Shown here: positions 17,233 to 27,300 of the stretch, piece after piece | Layout: every line of letters begins with the position of its first letter | Numbering within the stretch: position 1 is the first letter of the stretch | Source of the DNA: Gammaproteobacteria bacterium | Lineage (GTDB): Bacteria > Pseudomonadota > Gammaproteobacteria > SZUA-140 | Direction of reading: 5' to 3' | NCBI GenBank assembly: GCA_016716465.1 | Contig: JADJWH010000007.1 | Coordinates: 53,501 to 117,500 of the forward strand | Length of the DNA: 64,000 nucleotides | The notes under the pieces: model-generated | What the model was told of the DNA's origin: nothing | The model's input: the letters and a program-made list of their open reading frames with translations, nothing else | The model's database searches: none | Position numbers and translations under genes: made by a program

Positions 17233-18113
17233 CAGAACACCCGGCCATCGATCAGTCGCAGCAGATATTCACCGTAGGGCGTCTTGGCCAGCGGCGCCGC
17301 GAGTTTCTGCAACTGCCCGGCATCGATCCAGCCGTTGCGAAAGCAGATCTCCTCCGGACAGGCGACCTTCAGGCCCTGCCGCTTCTCGATAGTGGCGACG
17401 TACTGTCCCGCCTCGAGCAGGTTTTCGTGCGTCCCGGTGTCGAGCCAGGCGTAGCCGCGCCCCATGATCACGACGCGCAGCTCGCGCCGGTCGAGGTACA
17501 TCGCGTTCAGGTCGGTGATCTCGAGTTCACCGCGGGCGGAGGGGCGGATCGCGCGGGCAAAGTCCACCGCCTGGTTGTCGTAGAAGTAGAGGCCGGTTAC
17601 CGCGTAGTTCGAGCGGGGCCGGGCGGGTTTTTCCTCCAGCGACAGGGCTTGGCCGGCGGCATCGAATTCGACCACGCCATAGCGCTGGGGATTCTGCACG
17701 TGATAGGCGAAGACCGTGGCGCCGGCCCGATGTTGCGTCGCGTCCTTCAGCAGGGTCTGGAGGTTGTGGCCGTAGAAGATGTTGTCGCCCAGCACCAGGG
17801 CCGACGGGTCGCGTCCGATGAAGTCCGCGCCGATCGTGAAGGCCTGGGCCAGGCCGTCCGGTCGCGGCTGCACGGCATAGGAAAGATTCAGTCCCCACTG
17901 GCTCCCGTCGCCCAGCAGGCGGGTGAACAGCGGCGCATCCTCCGGGGTCGTGATCAGCAGGATGTCGCGGATGCCCGCCAGCAGCAGGATGCTGAGCGGA
18001 TAATAGACCATCGGCTTGTCGTACACCGGCAGCAACTGCTTCGAGACCGGCAGCGTGGTCGGGTACAGGCGGGTGCCGGAACCTCCGGCCAGGATGAGGC
18101 CTTTTCTGGGCAC
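17232..18113 (-). CDS. rfbA: Glucose-1-phosphate thymidylyltransferase
   Basis: RmlA makes dTDP-glucose from glucose-1-phosphate and dTTP. From a GTG at 18113, with a GGGGGGAG ribosome site three bases upstream, it is 293 residues, the usual length. The nucleotide-binding signature KGLILAGGSGTRLYPTT opens the protein, followed by KPMVYYPLSILLLAGI and VLGDNIFYGHNL. The frame continues upstream through unrelated antisense sequence. The product feeds both the rhamnose branch and the amino-sugar branch encoded on the opposite strand. Confidence 0.96.
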   Translation of the reverse strand: MPRKGLILAGGSGTRLYPTTLPVSKQLLPVYDKPMVYYPLSILLLAGIRDILLITTPEDAPLFTRLLGDGSQWGLNLSYAVQPRPDGLAQAFTIGADFIGRDPSALVLGDNIFYGHNLQTLLKDATQHRAGATVFAYHVQNPQRYGVVEFDAAGQALSLEEKPARPRSNYAVTGLYFYDNQAVDFARAIRPSARGELEITDLNAMYLDRRELRVVIMGRGYAWLDTGTHENLLEAGQYVATIEKRQGLKVACPEEICFRNGWIDAGQLQKLAAPLAKTPYGEYLLRLIDGRVF

Positions 18114-18124
18114 GAACTCCCCCC

Positions 18125-19027
18125 TTAGGTCAGTAGCTCTCGCACGGTGCGTCTGACGCCGTCGCGCCAGTCCGGCATCCGCAGGCCGAAGGCGTGCTCC
18201 AGGCGGGCGACGCTGAGACGGGAATTGCGCGGCCGCGGCGCCGGCCGCGGATAGGCCTCGGACGGTACGGCGGTCACCTGTTCGGCCGTCACCCGCAGGC
18301 TCGCGCCCGCCTGCTGGGCTTCGGCGAGAATCAGCCGCGCGTATTCCCACCATGTCGTCTCGCCGGCCGCCGCCAGATGGTACAGCCCGCCGCGCGACGC
18401 CTCTCCGGTCTGCGCCAGCGCGATCAGGGCGTGGGCCGTGACATCGGCGATCAGGTCCGCGCCGGTGGGGGCGCCGAACTGGTCGTTGACGACGCTCAGG
18501 ATATCACGGCTCCGGGCCAGCTGAAGTATCGAGCGGAGGAAGTTGCGGCCGCGCGCGGCATGGACCCAGGAGGTGCGGAAGATCAGTGCGCGCGCGCCGG
18601 AGTTCGCCACCGCTTCATCGCCGGCGAGCTTGCTCCGGCCATAGGCGGAGAGCGGCGCGGGCGTGTCCGTTTCGGTCCAGGGCCGCGTGCCCGCGCCGGA
18701 ATAGACGTAGTCGGACGAGTAGTGCACCAGCCAGGCCCCGAGGCGCGCCGCCTCCGCCGCCAGCACGCCGGGCGCCTCGGCATTGATCCGCGTGGCCGCC
18801 TCCGGATCGTGTTCCGCCGCGTCCACGTCGGTCCAGGCGGCGGCGTTGACGATGACCTGCGGCGCGACCGCGCGCACCGTCGCGGTCAGGCCCGCGAGAT
18901 CGCCCAGGTCGCCGCACAGGTCCGCGGTCCCGCTGCGGTCCAGCGCGATCAGCTCGCCGAGCGGCGCCAGTGCGCGCTGCAGCTCCCAGCCGACCTGGCC
19001 GTTCTTGCCCAGCAGCAGCAGCCTCAC
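18125..19027 (-). CDS. rfbD: dTDP-4-dehydrorhamnose reductase
   Basis: RmlD reduces the 4-keto group with NAD(P)H to give dTDP-L-rhamnose. From the GTG at 19027 it is 300 residues, with the dinucleotide motif LLLLGKNGQVGWEL, VNAAAWTDVDAAEHDP and the catalytic Tyr-x3-Lys in YGRSKLAGDE. The GTG overlaps the rfbB stop by four bases, with GAGGG in place, so the two are translationally coupled. A longer ATG start at 19117 lies within rfbB and is not plausible. Confidence 0.95.
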   Translation of the reverse strand: MRLLLLGKNGQVGWELQRALAPLGELIALDRSGTADLCGDLGDLAGLTATVRAVAPQVIVNAAAWTDVDAAEHDPEAATRINAEAPGVLAAEAARLGAWLVHYSSDYVYSGAGTRPWTETDTPAPLSAYGRSKLAGDEAVANSGARALIFRTSWVHAARGRNFLRSILQLARSRDILSVVNDQFGAPTGADLIADVTAHALIALAQTGEASRGGLYHLAAAGETTWWEYARLILAEAQQAGASLRVTAEQVTAVPSEAYPRPAPRPRNSRLSVARLEHAFGLRMPDWRDGVRRTVRELLT

Positions 19028-20121
19028 TGCATGCCCTCGCCGTACTGGAGCCCGATCCATTCGCGATAGGCCCCGCTCTGCACGCGCGCCGTCCAGTCCG
19101 GATTCGCCAGATACCATTCGACCGTCCTGCGGAGGCCCGTCGCGAAACTCTCCACGGGGCGCCAGCCCAGTTCGCGCTCGATCCTGGCGGCATCGATGGC
19201 ATAGCGCCGGTCGTGTCCGGGCCGGTCCGCCACGAAGGCGATCAGTTCGGCGTAGGTCCGCACCGGGTGGCCCCGCGCGTCGCGCAGGTCGCGTGCGGCC
19301 GCCGGCGCCAGTTCGTCCAGCAGGGCGCAGACGGCGCGCACGACGTCGATGTTGGTCATCTCGTTGCGGGCGCCGATGTTGTAGGTCTCACCCGGCCGGC
19401 CACCCGTCAGCACCTGCCGGATCGCCGCGCAGTGATCCTCGACATGGAGCCAGTCGCGGATCTGCCGCCCGTCGCCGTAGACCGGCAGCGGCCGGCCCGC
19501 GAGCGCGTTGATGAGGGTCAGCGGGATCAGCTTCTCCGGGAACTGGTACGGGCCGTAGTTGTTCGAGCAGTTCGTCGTCAGCACCGGAAGCCCGTAGGTA
19601 TGGTGATAGGCGCGGACCAGATGGTCGGCGGCCGCCTTGCTGGCGGCATAGGGGCTGTTCGGGGCATAGGGCGTGGTCTCACTGAACGCCGGATCGCCCG
19701 GACCGAGACTGCCATAGACCTCGTCGGTGGAGACATGGAGAAAGCGGAACGCCCGCCGTTCAGCGTCGCCGAGCTGCTGCCAGTACGCGCGCGCTGTCTC
19801 CAGCAGATGAAAGGCGCCGGTGACGTTGGTGCGCACGAAGGCCTCGGGGCCGTGGATCGAACGGTCGACATGGGTCTCGGCGGCGAAATTGAGCACCGCC
19901 CGCGGGCGATGCTCGGCGAACAGGCGCTGCAGCAGGGCGGGGTCGGTAATGTCGCCGTGGATGAAGCGATGCCGCGCCGAGCCGGTCAGCGCGCGCAGGT
20001 TCTCCGGATTGCCGGCGTAGGTCAGCGCGTCCAGGTTCAGGACCGGTTCAGCGTCCGTGGCGCACCACCGCAGGACGAAATTCGCGCCGATGAAACCGGC
20101 GCCGCCAGTGACCAGTATCAT
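19024..20121 (-). CDS. rfbB: dTDP-glucose 4,6-dehydratase
   Basis: RmlB converts dTDP-glucose to dTDP-4-keto-6-deoxyglucose, the branch point for L-rhamnose and for the 3-amino sugar. From the ATG at 20121 it is 365 residues: MILVTGGAGFIGANFV with the Rossmann glycine motif, the catalytic DEVYGSLG region, and YAASKAAADH with Tyr and Lys. The gene starts only 52 bp after the last glycosyltransferase of the large array on the same strand, with no terminator visible, so the rml genes are probably the distal part of that transcript. Confidence 0.96.
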   Translation of the reverse strand: MILVTGGAGFIGANFVLRWCATDAEPVLNLDALTYAGNPENLRALTGSARHRFIHGDITDPALLQRLFAEHRPRAVLNFAAETHVDRSIHGPEAFVRTNVTGAFHLLETARAYWQQLGDAERRAFRFLHVSTDEVYGSLGPGDPAFSETTPYAPNSPYAASKAAADHLVRAYHHTYGLPVLTTNCSNNYGPYQFPEKLIPLTLINALAGRPLPVYGDGRQIRDWLHVEDHCAAIRQVLTGGRPGETYNIGARNEMTNIDVVRAVCALLDELAPAAARDLRDARGHPVRTYAELIAFVADRPGHDRRYAIDAARIERELGWRPVESFATGLRRTVEWYLANPDWTARVQSGAYREWIGLQYGEGMQ

Positions 20122-20173
20122 GCCGATCGATCCTTTGTCCGGTTCGGGCGCGAGTCCCGCGCCGGGAGCTGCA

Positions 20174-23100
20174 TCATGAGGCGCACCAGTCCCTCCACAT
20201 TGCGCGATACGCCTCCTCCAGCTGGCGCGTGAAGCCCGCCTCGTCGCGCAGCGGCGAGGCGGCCAGGCGCGCGCGCATGCCGCTGCGCAAGGCCTCGAGG
20301 CGGTCGAGGTCCGCGGCCAGGGACTCGGCGATGGCGATGTAGTCCTGGACATCCCGTCCCGCCAGTTCGGCCAGGCCGATCGTCTTCAGCAGATGATAGC
20401 CGAAGCGGGCCGAGAAGCGGTCACCTGCCAGGCTGATCACCGGCAGGCCGAGATGCAGGACCTCGCAGGTCGTCGTGTTGCCGTTGAACGGCCAGGGGTC
20501 GAGCGCGATGTCGATGTTCGCGTGCAGGGCGCGGAACTCACGCAGCGGCAGTTTGTGATGCAGCGTGAGGCGTTCCGGCCCGATCCCGTGCGTGGCGAAA
20601 CGCTCCCGGATATGCCGCTGCGCCTCGCCCGCCGGCACGCCCGCCATGACCAGCCGCGAGCCGGCGACGCGCCGGAGCAGTTCCGACCAGGCGGACAGCG
20701 TCGCCTCCGAGACCTTGGCGACCTTGTTCATCGATCCGAAGGTGACGTGACCGTTGCGGCGCGCCGGCGTCGTCGTTGCGACGGGCGGAAGGTCCGCGGC
20801 CGGCCGGTAACACCAGAGATTGCGCGGCAGGCGAAACAGCCGCTCGCTGTTATAGCGCTCGTAGCCTTCAGGATCGGTGTCGATATGGCTCAGGCGCCAG
20901 TCCATGGTCTCCATGCCGGTGCTCGCGACGTCGCCCAGATACGTGATCTGAACCGGCGCCGGTTTGCGCGCGAAGACCAGCAGGCGGTTCTTGTCGGTGT
21001 GGCCGGCGAGGTCGACCAGGATGTCGATGCGGTCGGCACGGATCTGTTCGGCCAGCGCTTCATCCGACAGGCTCGGGCAGGGGATCCAGCGGTCGACGAG
21101 CAGGGCGATCCGGTCGGTCCAGTCATCACGCTCGTAATTGTTGTAGTAGCCATAGACCTCGACCCGGTCACGGTCGTGATGGGCCAGCACCGGCTCGATG
21201 AAGTTCGCCACCGGGTGGCGGCGCAGATCGGGTGACACGTAGCCGATCCTGAGCCGGCGCCCGGGGTCGCGATCGTTCGTGTGCGGGCGCCGGTACGGCC
21301 TGAGCGGCGTCTCGCACTGCTCGGCGAAGAACCGCTGGGCGGCGAACGCCTGCTCCGGTGTGACCGAGGAGAGATTGTGCAGCGCAAAGAGCCGGGCACT
21401 GTGTCCGGCCGCGGAGGCGGGATCGATACGGAGGCCTGCTTCGTAGCAGCGCATGCCTTCTTCCACCTCGCCTTGATTGGTCAGCGCGGAACCCAGATTG
21501 ATGTGCGCCTCGGCATCGCCGGGCTTGAGCGCGATCGACTGCCGGTAACTGGCCACGGCCTCGTCCAGCCTGTCCTGGCGAATGAGGAGCTGGCCCATAT
21601 TGTTATGGGCGGCGGCGTAATCCGGTTTCAGTGCAATCGTCCTGCGGAGGCAGTCGCCCGCCTCGTCGAGCCTGCCCTGGGCGAGCAGGATGCCGCCCAG
21701 ATTGAACCACGCCTCGGCAGAGTCCGGTTTCAGTGCCAGCGCCCGCCGGTAACTTTCGATGGCTTCCTCCTGCATCCCGCTTTCCGCCAGGGCATTACCC
21801 AGGTTCAGGTGCGCCTCGATGAGCTCCGGTTTGAGCGTCAACGCCCGTCGGTAGCTGGCGATCGCTTCGTCCCGTCGGTGCGACTTGTGGAGCGTCAGGC
21901 CGTAATTGTTGTGGATCAGGGCATTTTCCGGTTGCAGGGACAGCGCCTTGCGCAGGTATTGCAAGGCCTCTTCCTGGCGGCCCTGGCTGCTGCAGGTCAC
22001 GCCCAGGCTGGAGTATGCCTCGACGAAGTCCGGCTTGAGCTTCAGCACGGCCAGATAGCAGTCCGCGGCGGCGTCCGCCCTGCCCTGCCGGAAATACGCC
22101 AGACCCAGGTTGTAGTGCGCCGCGACGAGCGCGGGATCGAGCGCCACGGCCTGCTGGTAACAGGCGACGGCCTCGTCCAGCCGTCCCTGGGCAAAATACG
22201 CATTGCCGAGCTTGCGCTGCGCCTCGGCATGTTTCGGATCGAGCGCCAGCGCCGCGCGAAAGTCCTCCGCCGCGGCGGCGAACTCGCGCCGCATATAACG
22301 CGCGAGTCCCTGTTCCAGCAACGCCTCCAGGCGATCCTTCACGTTCGGCGTGGCTGCAGGCGCGGCGGTTTCGGGTGCCGGCCCGCGCGCGCACCACTGC
22401 CGCCACATATCGCGATAGGCGTCCTCGAGATCGCGGGTGAAGGCGGCCTCGTCGCGCAGCGGGGAGGCGTCGAAGCGCGCGGGTATGTCGCGGCGGAGGC
22501 GGTCGAGCCGCGCGGGATCGCGGGCGAGGTCGGTGGCGATGCGGACGTAGCCGGCGACATCGTGGGCGACGAGTTCCTCGAGTCCGACCGCTTTCAGCAG
22601 GGCGAGTCCGGAGCGGGCGACGGAGGTCTGGCCGGCGAGGGAGACGACGGGGATGCCCATCCACAGGGTCTCGCAGGTGGTGGTGGTGCCGGTGTACGGA
22701 AACGGGTCCAGCGCGATGTCGATCCCGTGCTGTAGCTGCCGGAATTCCTCGTAAGGCAGCCGTCCGCATAACGTGATCCGCGCCGGCGCCAGGCCCGCGG
22801 CGGCGAAGTAGTGTCTCAGGTCTTGCTGGGTCGAGCCCTCGGGTACCGCGCTCATGATCAGGCGCGAATCCGGGACGGCACGCAGGATATCGACCCAGGC
22901 CGCAAGCGTCTCGCGCGAGATCTTGGGATAGCTGTTCATCGATCCGAAGGTGACAAGGCCGCCCTGCACGACAGGCGTTGGAAGACCGGCCGCGCGCTCG
23001 GTGAGCGGGCGGTAGCACCACAGCGTGCGCGGCAGCCGATAGAGCGTTTCGGAATGCCATTCCTCCTGTCCCGGGGGATCGGTATCGAGGGTACAGAGGC

Positions 23101-24349
23101 GGTAGTCCATCGCATCGAGGCCGGTGGTGGCGGGATAGCCGAGCCAGGTGACCTGCACCGGGGCGGGCCGACGGGCGAAGGTGAGTAGCCGATGCTCATT
23201 GGTGTGTCCGCCGAGATCGATCAGGATGTCGATGCCATCGGCCCGGATGCGCCCGGCGAGCTGCTCGTCCGGCAGCCCGGGGCAGTCGAACCAGTGGTCG
23301 GCCAGGGCGGCCAGGGTCTCGGTGAGCGTGTCGCGTTCGGAATAGTTGTAATAGCAGAAGACCTCGAAGCGGGCGCGGTCATGGCGGGCGAGCACGGGCT
23401 CGATGAAATTGGCGACCGAGTGGCGGCGGAAATCCGCGGAGACATAGCCGATCCGGAGCCGGCGTTCGGGCTCGCGCGTATTGGTATGCGGGCGCCAGGT
23501 CGATTTCAGCGGTGTCTCGCAGCGTTGTGCGAAGCGGCGGGAAGCGGCCAGCAGGTCATCCGGCGTGGTCTCGGGCAGGTACAGCAGCGCGGAGCAGCGG
23601 GCGCTGAGCGCGGCGGCGGAATCGGGGGCGAACCTCAGAACGGTGTCCAATGCCTGCAAAGCTTCGCGGCTGCGGCCGGTGTGGGCGAGCAGGGCGGAGT
23701 GGAAGATCTGCATATTGGTGTCGTCCGGCTGCAGCGTGAGGGACCGCTGCGCGCGTTCCAGCGCCTCGTCCATGCGGCCCAGGTCATAGAGCGCGAGGCA
23801 GAGTGTGTGATAGGCACTGACGAAGTCCGGCTTGAGCGCAAGCGCGCGCTGCGCTGCCGCGATCGCCTCTTCCAGCCGGCCCTGGCGCAGGAGCGCCAGC
23901 CCGAGATTCTGGTGCGCCGCGGCAAGGTCCGGTTTCAGCGCAATGGCCTGCTGGCACGCGGCCACGGCATCCCCCGGGCGCCCCCGGTCGAGACAGACAT
24001 GGGCGAGATTGTTGTAGGCCTCGGCGTAATCGGGTTTCAGCATCGTGGCGCGCCGGTAGCTCGCCTCGGCCTCATCCAGCCGGCCTTGCTGGTAACGCGC
24101 GATCCCCAGATTGAAATGGGCCGCGGCGAGATTCGGCTGGGCGGCGATCACCTTGAGATAACTGTCGGCGGCCTCCGCCGCGCGACCCTGGGCGAGGCAG
24201 GCGTTGCCGAGATAGAGTTGCGCCTCCGCGTGGAGCGGATTGAGCGCGAGCACCTCGCGGAAGCAGGCGATGGCCTCGTCATGGCGGCCGCGCCCGGAAT
24301 ATTCCCGGCCTTGTTGCAGCGCGCGTTGCAGGGAGGTATCGAAATTCAT
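20174..24349 (-). CDS. Double-headed TPR-SPINDLY glycosyltransferase (TPR-GT41-TPR-GT41), 1391 aa
   Basis: The ATG at 24349 has a strong ribosome site (GGGAGGG) and overlaps the previous stop (ATGA). Domains in order: TPR units (about 1-250), a GT41/SPINDLY catalytic region (about 260-655, with RIGYVSADFRRHSV, WLGYPATTGLDAMDYRLC, SMNSYPKISRETLAAW and YTGTTTTCETLWMG), a second TPR array (about 675-990), and a second catalytic region (about 1000-1391, RIGYVSPDLRRHPV, GDVASTGMETMDWRLSH, NGNTTTCEVLHLG). The GT41 fold transfers a sugar to Ser or Thr hydroxyls, with TPRs selecting the protein. The second domain diverges most from its neighbours in the array. No signal peptide is present, so it acts in the cytoplasm. 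It is the last member before rfbB. Confidence 0.9.
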   Translation of the reverse strand: MNFDTSLQRALQQGREYSGRGRHDEAIACFREVLALNPLHAEAQLYLGNACLAQGRAAEAADSYLKVIAAQPNLAAAHFNLGIARYQQGRLDEAEASYRRATMLKPDYAEAYNNLAHVCLDRGRPGDAVAACQQAIALKPDLAAAHQNLGLALLRQGRLEEAIAAAQRALALKPDFVSAYHTLCLALYDLGRMDEALERAQRSLTLQPDDTNMQIFHSALLAHTGRSREALQALDTVLRFAPDSAAALSARCSALLYLPETTPDDLLAASRRFAQRCETPLKSTWRPHTNTREPERRLRIGYVSADFRRHSVANFIEPVLARHDRARFEVFCYYNYSERDTLTETLAALADHWFDCPGLPDEQLAGRIRADGIDILIDLGGHTNEHRLLTFARRPAPVQVTWLGYPATTGLDAMDYRLCTLDTDPPGQEEWHSETLYRLPRTLWCYRPLTERAAGLPTPVVQGGLVTFGSMNSYPKISRETLAAWVDILRAVPDSRLIMSAVPEGSTQQDLRHYFAAAGLAPARITLCGRLPYEEFRQLQHGIDIALDPFPYTGTTTTCETLWMGIPVVSLAGQTSVARSGLALLKAVGLEELVAHDVAGYVRIATDLARDPARLDRLRRDIPARFDASPLRDEAAFTRDLEDAYRDMWRQWCARGPAPETAAPAATPNVKDRLEALLEQGLARYMRREFAAAAEDFRAALALDPKHAEAQRKLGNAYFAQGRLDEAVACYQQAVALDPALVAAHYNLGLAYFRQGRADAAADCYLAVLKLKPDFVEAYSSLGVTCSSQGRQEEALQYLRKALSLQPENALIHNNYGLTLHKSHRRDEAIASYRRALTLKPELIEAHLNLGNALAESGMQEEAIESYRRALALKPDSAEAWFNLGGILLAQGRLDEAGDCLRRTIALKPDYAAAHNNMGQLLIRQDRLDEAVASYRQSIALKPGDAEAHINLGSALTNQGEVEEGMRCYEAGLRIDPASAAGHSARLFALHNLSSVTPEQAFAAQRFFAEQCETPLRPYRRPHTNDRDPGRRLRIGYVSPDLRRHPVANFIEPVLAHHDRDRVEVYGYYNNYERDDWTDRIALLVDRWIPCPSLSDEALAEQIRADRIDILVDLAGHTDKNRLLVFARKPAPVQITYLGDVASTGMETMDWRLSHIDTDPEGYERYNSERLFRLPRNLWCYRPAADLPPVATTTPARRNGHVTFGSMNKVAKVSEATLSAWSELLRRVAGSRLVMAGVPAGEAQRHIRERFATHGIGPERLTLHHKLPLREFRALHANIDIALDPWPFNGNTTTCEVLHLGLPVISLAGDRFSARFGYHLLKTIGLAELAGRDVQDYIAIAESLAADLDRLEALRSGMRARLAASPLRDEAGFTRQLEEAYRAMWRDWCAS

Positions 24350-27300
24350 GTCGTCCCTCCCGGCTGCGGTCGGCACCAGCGCCGCCACATATCGCGATAG
24401 GCGTCCTCGAGGTCGTGGGTGAAGGCGGCCTCGTCGCGCAGAGGGGAGGCGTCGAAGCGCGCGGGGATCTCGCGGCGCAGACGATCGAGCCGCGCGGGAT
24501 CGCGGGCGAGTTCGGCGGCGATGCGGACGTAGTCGGCGCCATCGCGGGCGACGAGTTCCTCGAGACCGACGGACTTCAGCAGGGCGAGTCCGGAGCGCGC
24601 GACGGAGGACTCACCGGCGAGGGAGACGACCGGGATGCCCATCCACAGCGTCTCGCAGGTGGTGGTGGTGCCGGTATAGGGGAACGGATCGAGGGTGAGA
24701 TCGATCTGGCGCATCAGTTCATGATACGCCGAGTCGGATACCCGGGAATGTACGCTGACCCGGTCGGACGCGATGCCCTGCGCGGCGATGCGCTCCGCCA
24801 GCGTCCGGCGCACGGAGCCCTCGGGGACGGCGGTCATGATCAGGCGCGAATCCGGCACGGCGCGCAGGATGTCCATCCAGACGGAAAAGGTCTCGGGCGT
24901 GATCTTGGGGTAGGTGTTCAGGGAACCGAAGGTGATCCGACCCCCCTGCAGCGCGGGTGCGGTGCCGCCGGCCGGCCGCGCACCGGGCGGGCGGTAGCAC
25001 CACAGCGTGCGCGGCAGGCGGTAGAGGGTCTCCGAATGCCAGGCCTCCTGCCCCGGGGGATCGGTGTCGAGGGTGCACAGGCGGTAGTCCATCGCGTCGA
25101 GGCCGGTGGTGGCGGGATAGCCGAGATAGGTCACCTGAACCGGGGCGGGCTTGCGCGCGAAGGTGAGCAGGCGGTTGCCGTCGGTGTGTCCGCCGAGATC
25201 GATCAGGATATCGATGCCATCGGTGCGAATGCGTTCGGCGAGCTGATCCTCCGTCAGTCGCGGACATTCCAGCCAGCGGTCGGCCAGCGCGATCAGGCGC
25301 CCGGTGACCGCGTCGCGCTCGGTGTGGTTGTAATAGCAGAAGACCTCGAAGCGCTGGTGATCGTGGCGGGCAAGCACGGGCTCGATGAAATTGGCGACCG
25401 AGTGGCGGCGGAAATCCGCGGAGACATAGCCGATCCTGAGTCGGCGTTCGGGCTCGCGCGTGTTGGCGTGGGCGCGCCAGCGCGGCTTGAGCGGCGCCTC
25501 GCAACGCGCGGCGAAATCCCGGTGCGCCGCATGGATGTCCTCCGCGGGCAGGCCCGCGATGCGGTTCATGGCGCAGAGCCGGGAGCTCAGCGGATTGGCG
25601 TATTCCGGCTGCAGCGCGACCGCCTGCTCGTAGCAGCGCATGGCCTCCCGGTTCCTGCCCTGGTACGCGAGCGCCACGCCGAGATTGTTCAGTGCCTTGT
25701 ACAGGTCGGGCTTCAGCGCCAGCGCGCGCTGGTTGCACGCGATGGCCTCATCGATGTTCCCCTGCCGGAAACGGATCAGGCCGAGGTTGTAATGCGGGAC
25801 GGCGGCGTCGGGCTTGAGCCCGATCGCCCGCTGAAAGTTGCCGGCGGCCAGCTCCAGCCGGCCCTGGTCCATGTAGACGGTGCCGAGGTTGTGACAGGCC
25901 TCGGCGGAATCCGGTTTGAGCGCAAGCGCCTGTTCGAACGCGGCCGCGCTCGTGTCCAGCCGGCCCAGCCGATAGAAGGCGGTGCCCAGCGCGATCAGCG
26001 TTTCCGGGGTGTCCGGCTGCAGTGCCAGCGCCGCATCGAAGCGGGCCGCCGCCTCTTCACGCTCGCCCCGGGAGAGCAGGTCATTGCCTGCCTTGAGCAG
26101 GGCCTGGATCTCCTCTCGGCGCGGGGACGGCGGCTGGCACCACTGTCGCCACATGTCGCGATAGGCGGCCTCGAGATCGCGGGTGAAGGCGGCCTCGTCG
26201 CGCAACGGGGAGGCGTCAAAGCGCTGGGGGATCTCGCGACGCAGGCGCTCGAGCCGCGCGGGATCACGGGCGAGATCGGTGGCGATGCGGACGTAGTCGG
26301 CGCCATCGCGGGCGATGAGTTCCTCGAGGCCGACGGCCTTCAGCAGGGCGAGTCCGGAACGGGCGACGGAGGACTCCCCGGCGAGGGAGACGACCGGGAT
26401 GCCCATCCACAGCGTCTCGCAGGTGGTGGTGGTGCCGGTGTACGGAAACGGGTCCAGTGCGATGTCGATCTCCGTCAGCAGGCGCCAGTACTCGGCGTAG
26501 GGGAGTTTGCCGTACAGTGCTATGCGCACGGGATCGATGCCGCGGGCGGCGAAGCGGTCGTGTAGGGACTGACGGATCGAACCCTCCGGGATGCTGGTCA
26601 TGACCAGGCCGGATCCGGGCACGGCATGCAGGATTTCGGCCCAGCAGTCCAGGCTCGCGGGTGAGACCTTGGCGAGGTTGTTCAGTGAACCGAAGCGGAT
26701 CTGTCCACGCGGCGCTCCGGGCGTTGCACCGCGCGCCGGGCGCTCGGTGAGTGGGCGGTAGCACCACAGCGTGCGTGGCAGTCGATAGAGCGTTTCGGAA
26801 TGCCATTCCTCCTGTCCCGGGGGATCGGTATCGAGGGTACAGAGGCGGTAGTCCATCGCATCGAGGCCGGTGGTGGCGGGATAGCCGAGCCAGGTGACCT
26901 GCACCGGGGCGGGCTTGCGCGCGAAGGTGAGCAGGCGGTGGCCGCTGGTGTGTCCGGAGAGATCCACCAGGATGTCGATGCCATCGGCCCGGATGCGCTC
27001 GGCGAGCTGTTCGTCGGTGAGTCCGGCGCAGGTCAGCCAGCGGTCGGCGAGCGTGACGAGGCGATCCGTCACCGCGTCGCGTTCGGTGCTGTTGTAATAA
27101 CAGAAGACCTCGAAGCGGGCGCGGTCGTGGTGGGTGAGCACGGGCTCGATGAAGTTGGCGACCGAGTGGCGGCGGAAATCCGCGGAGACGTAGCCGATCC
27201 GGAGCCGGCGTTCCGGATCGCGTGTGTTGACGTGCGTGCGCCGGTGCGGATTGAGCGGTACCTCGCAGCGCGCGGCGAATTCGCGGTGCGCGGCCAGCAA

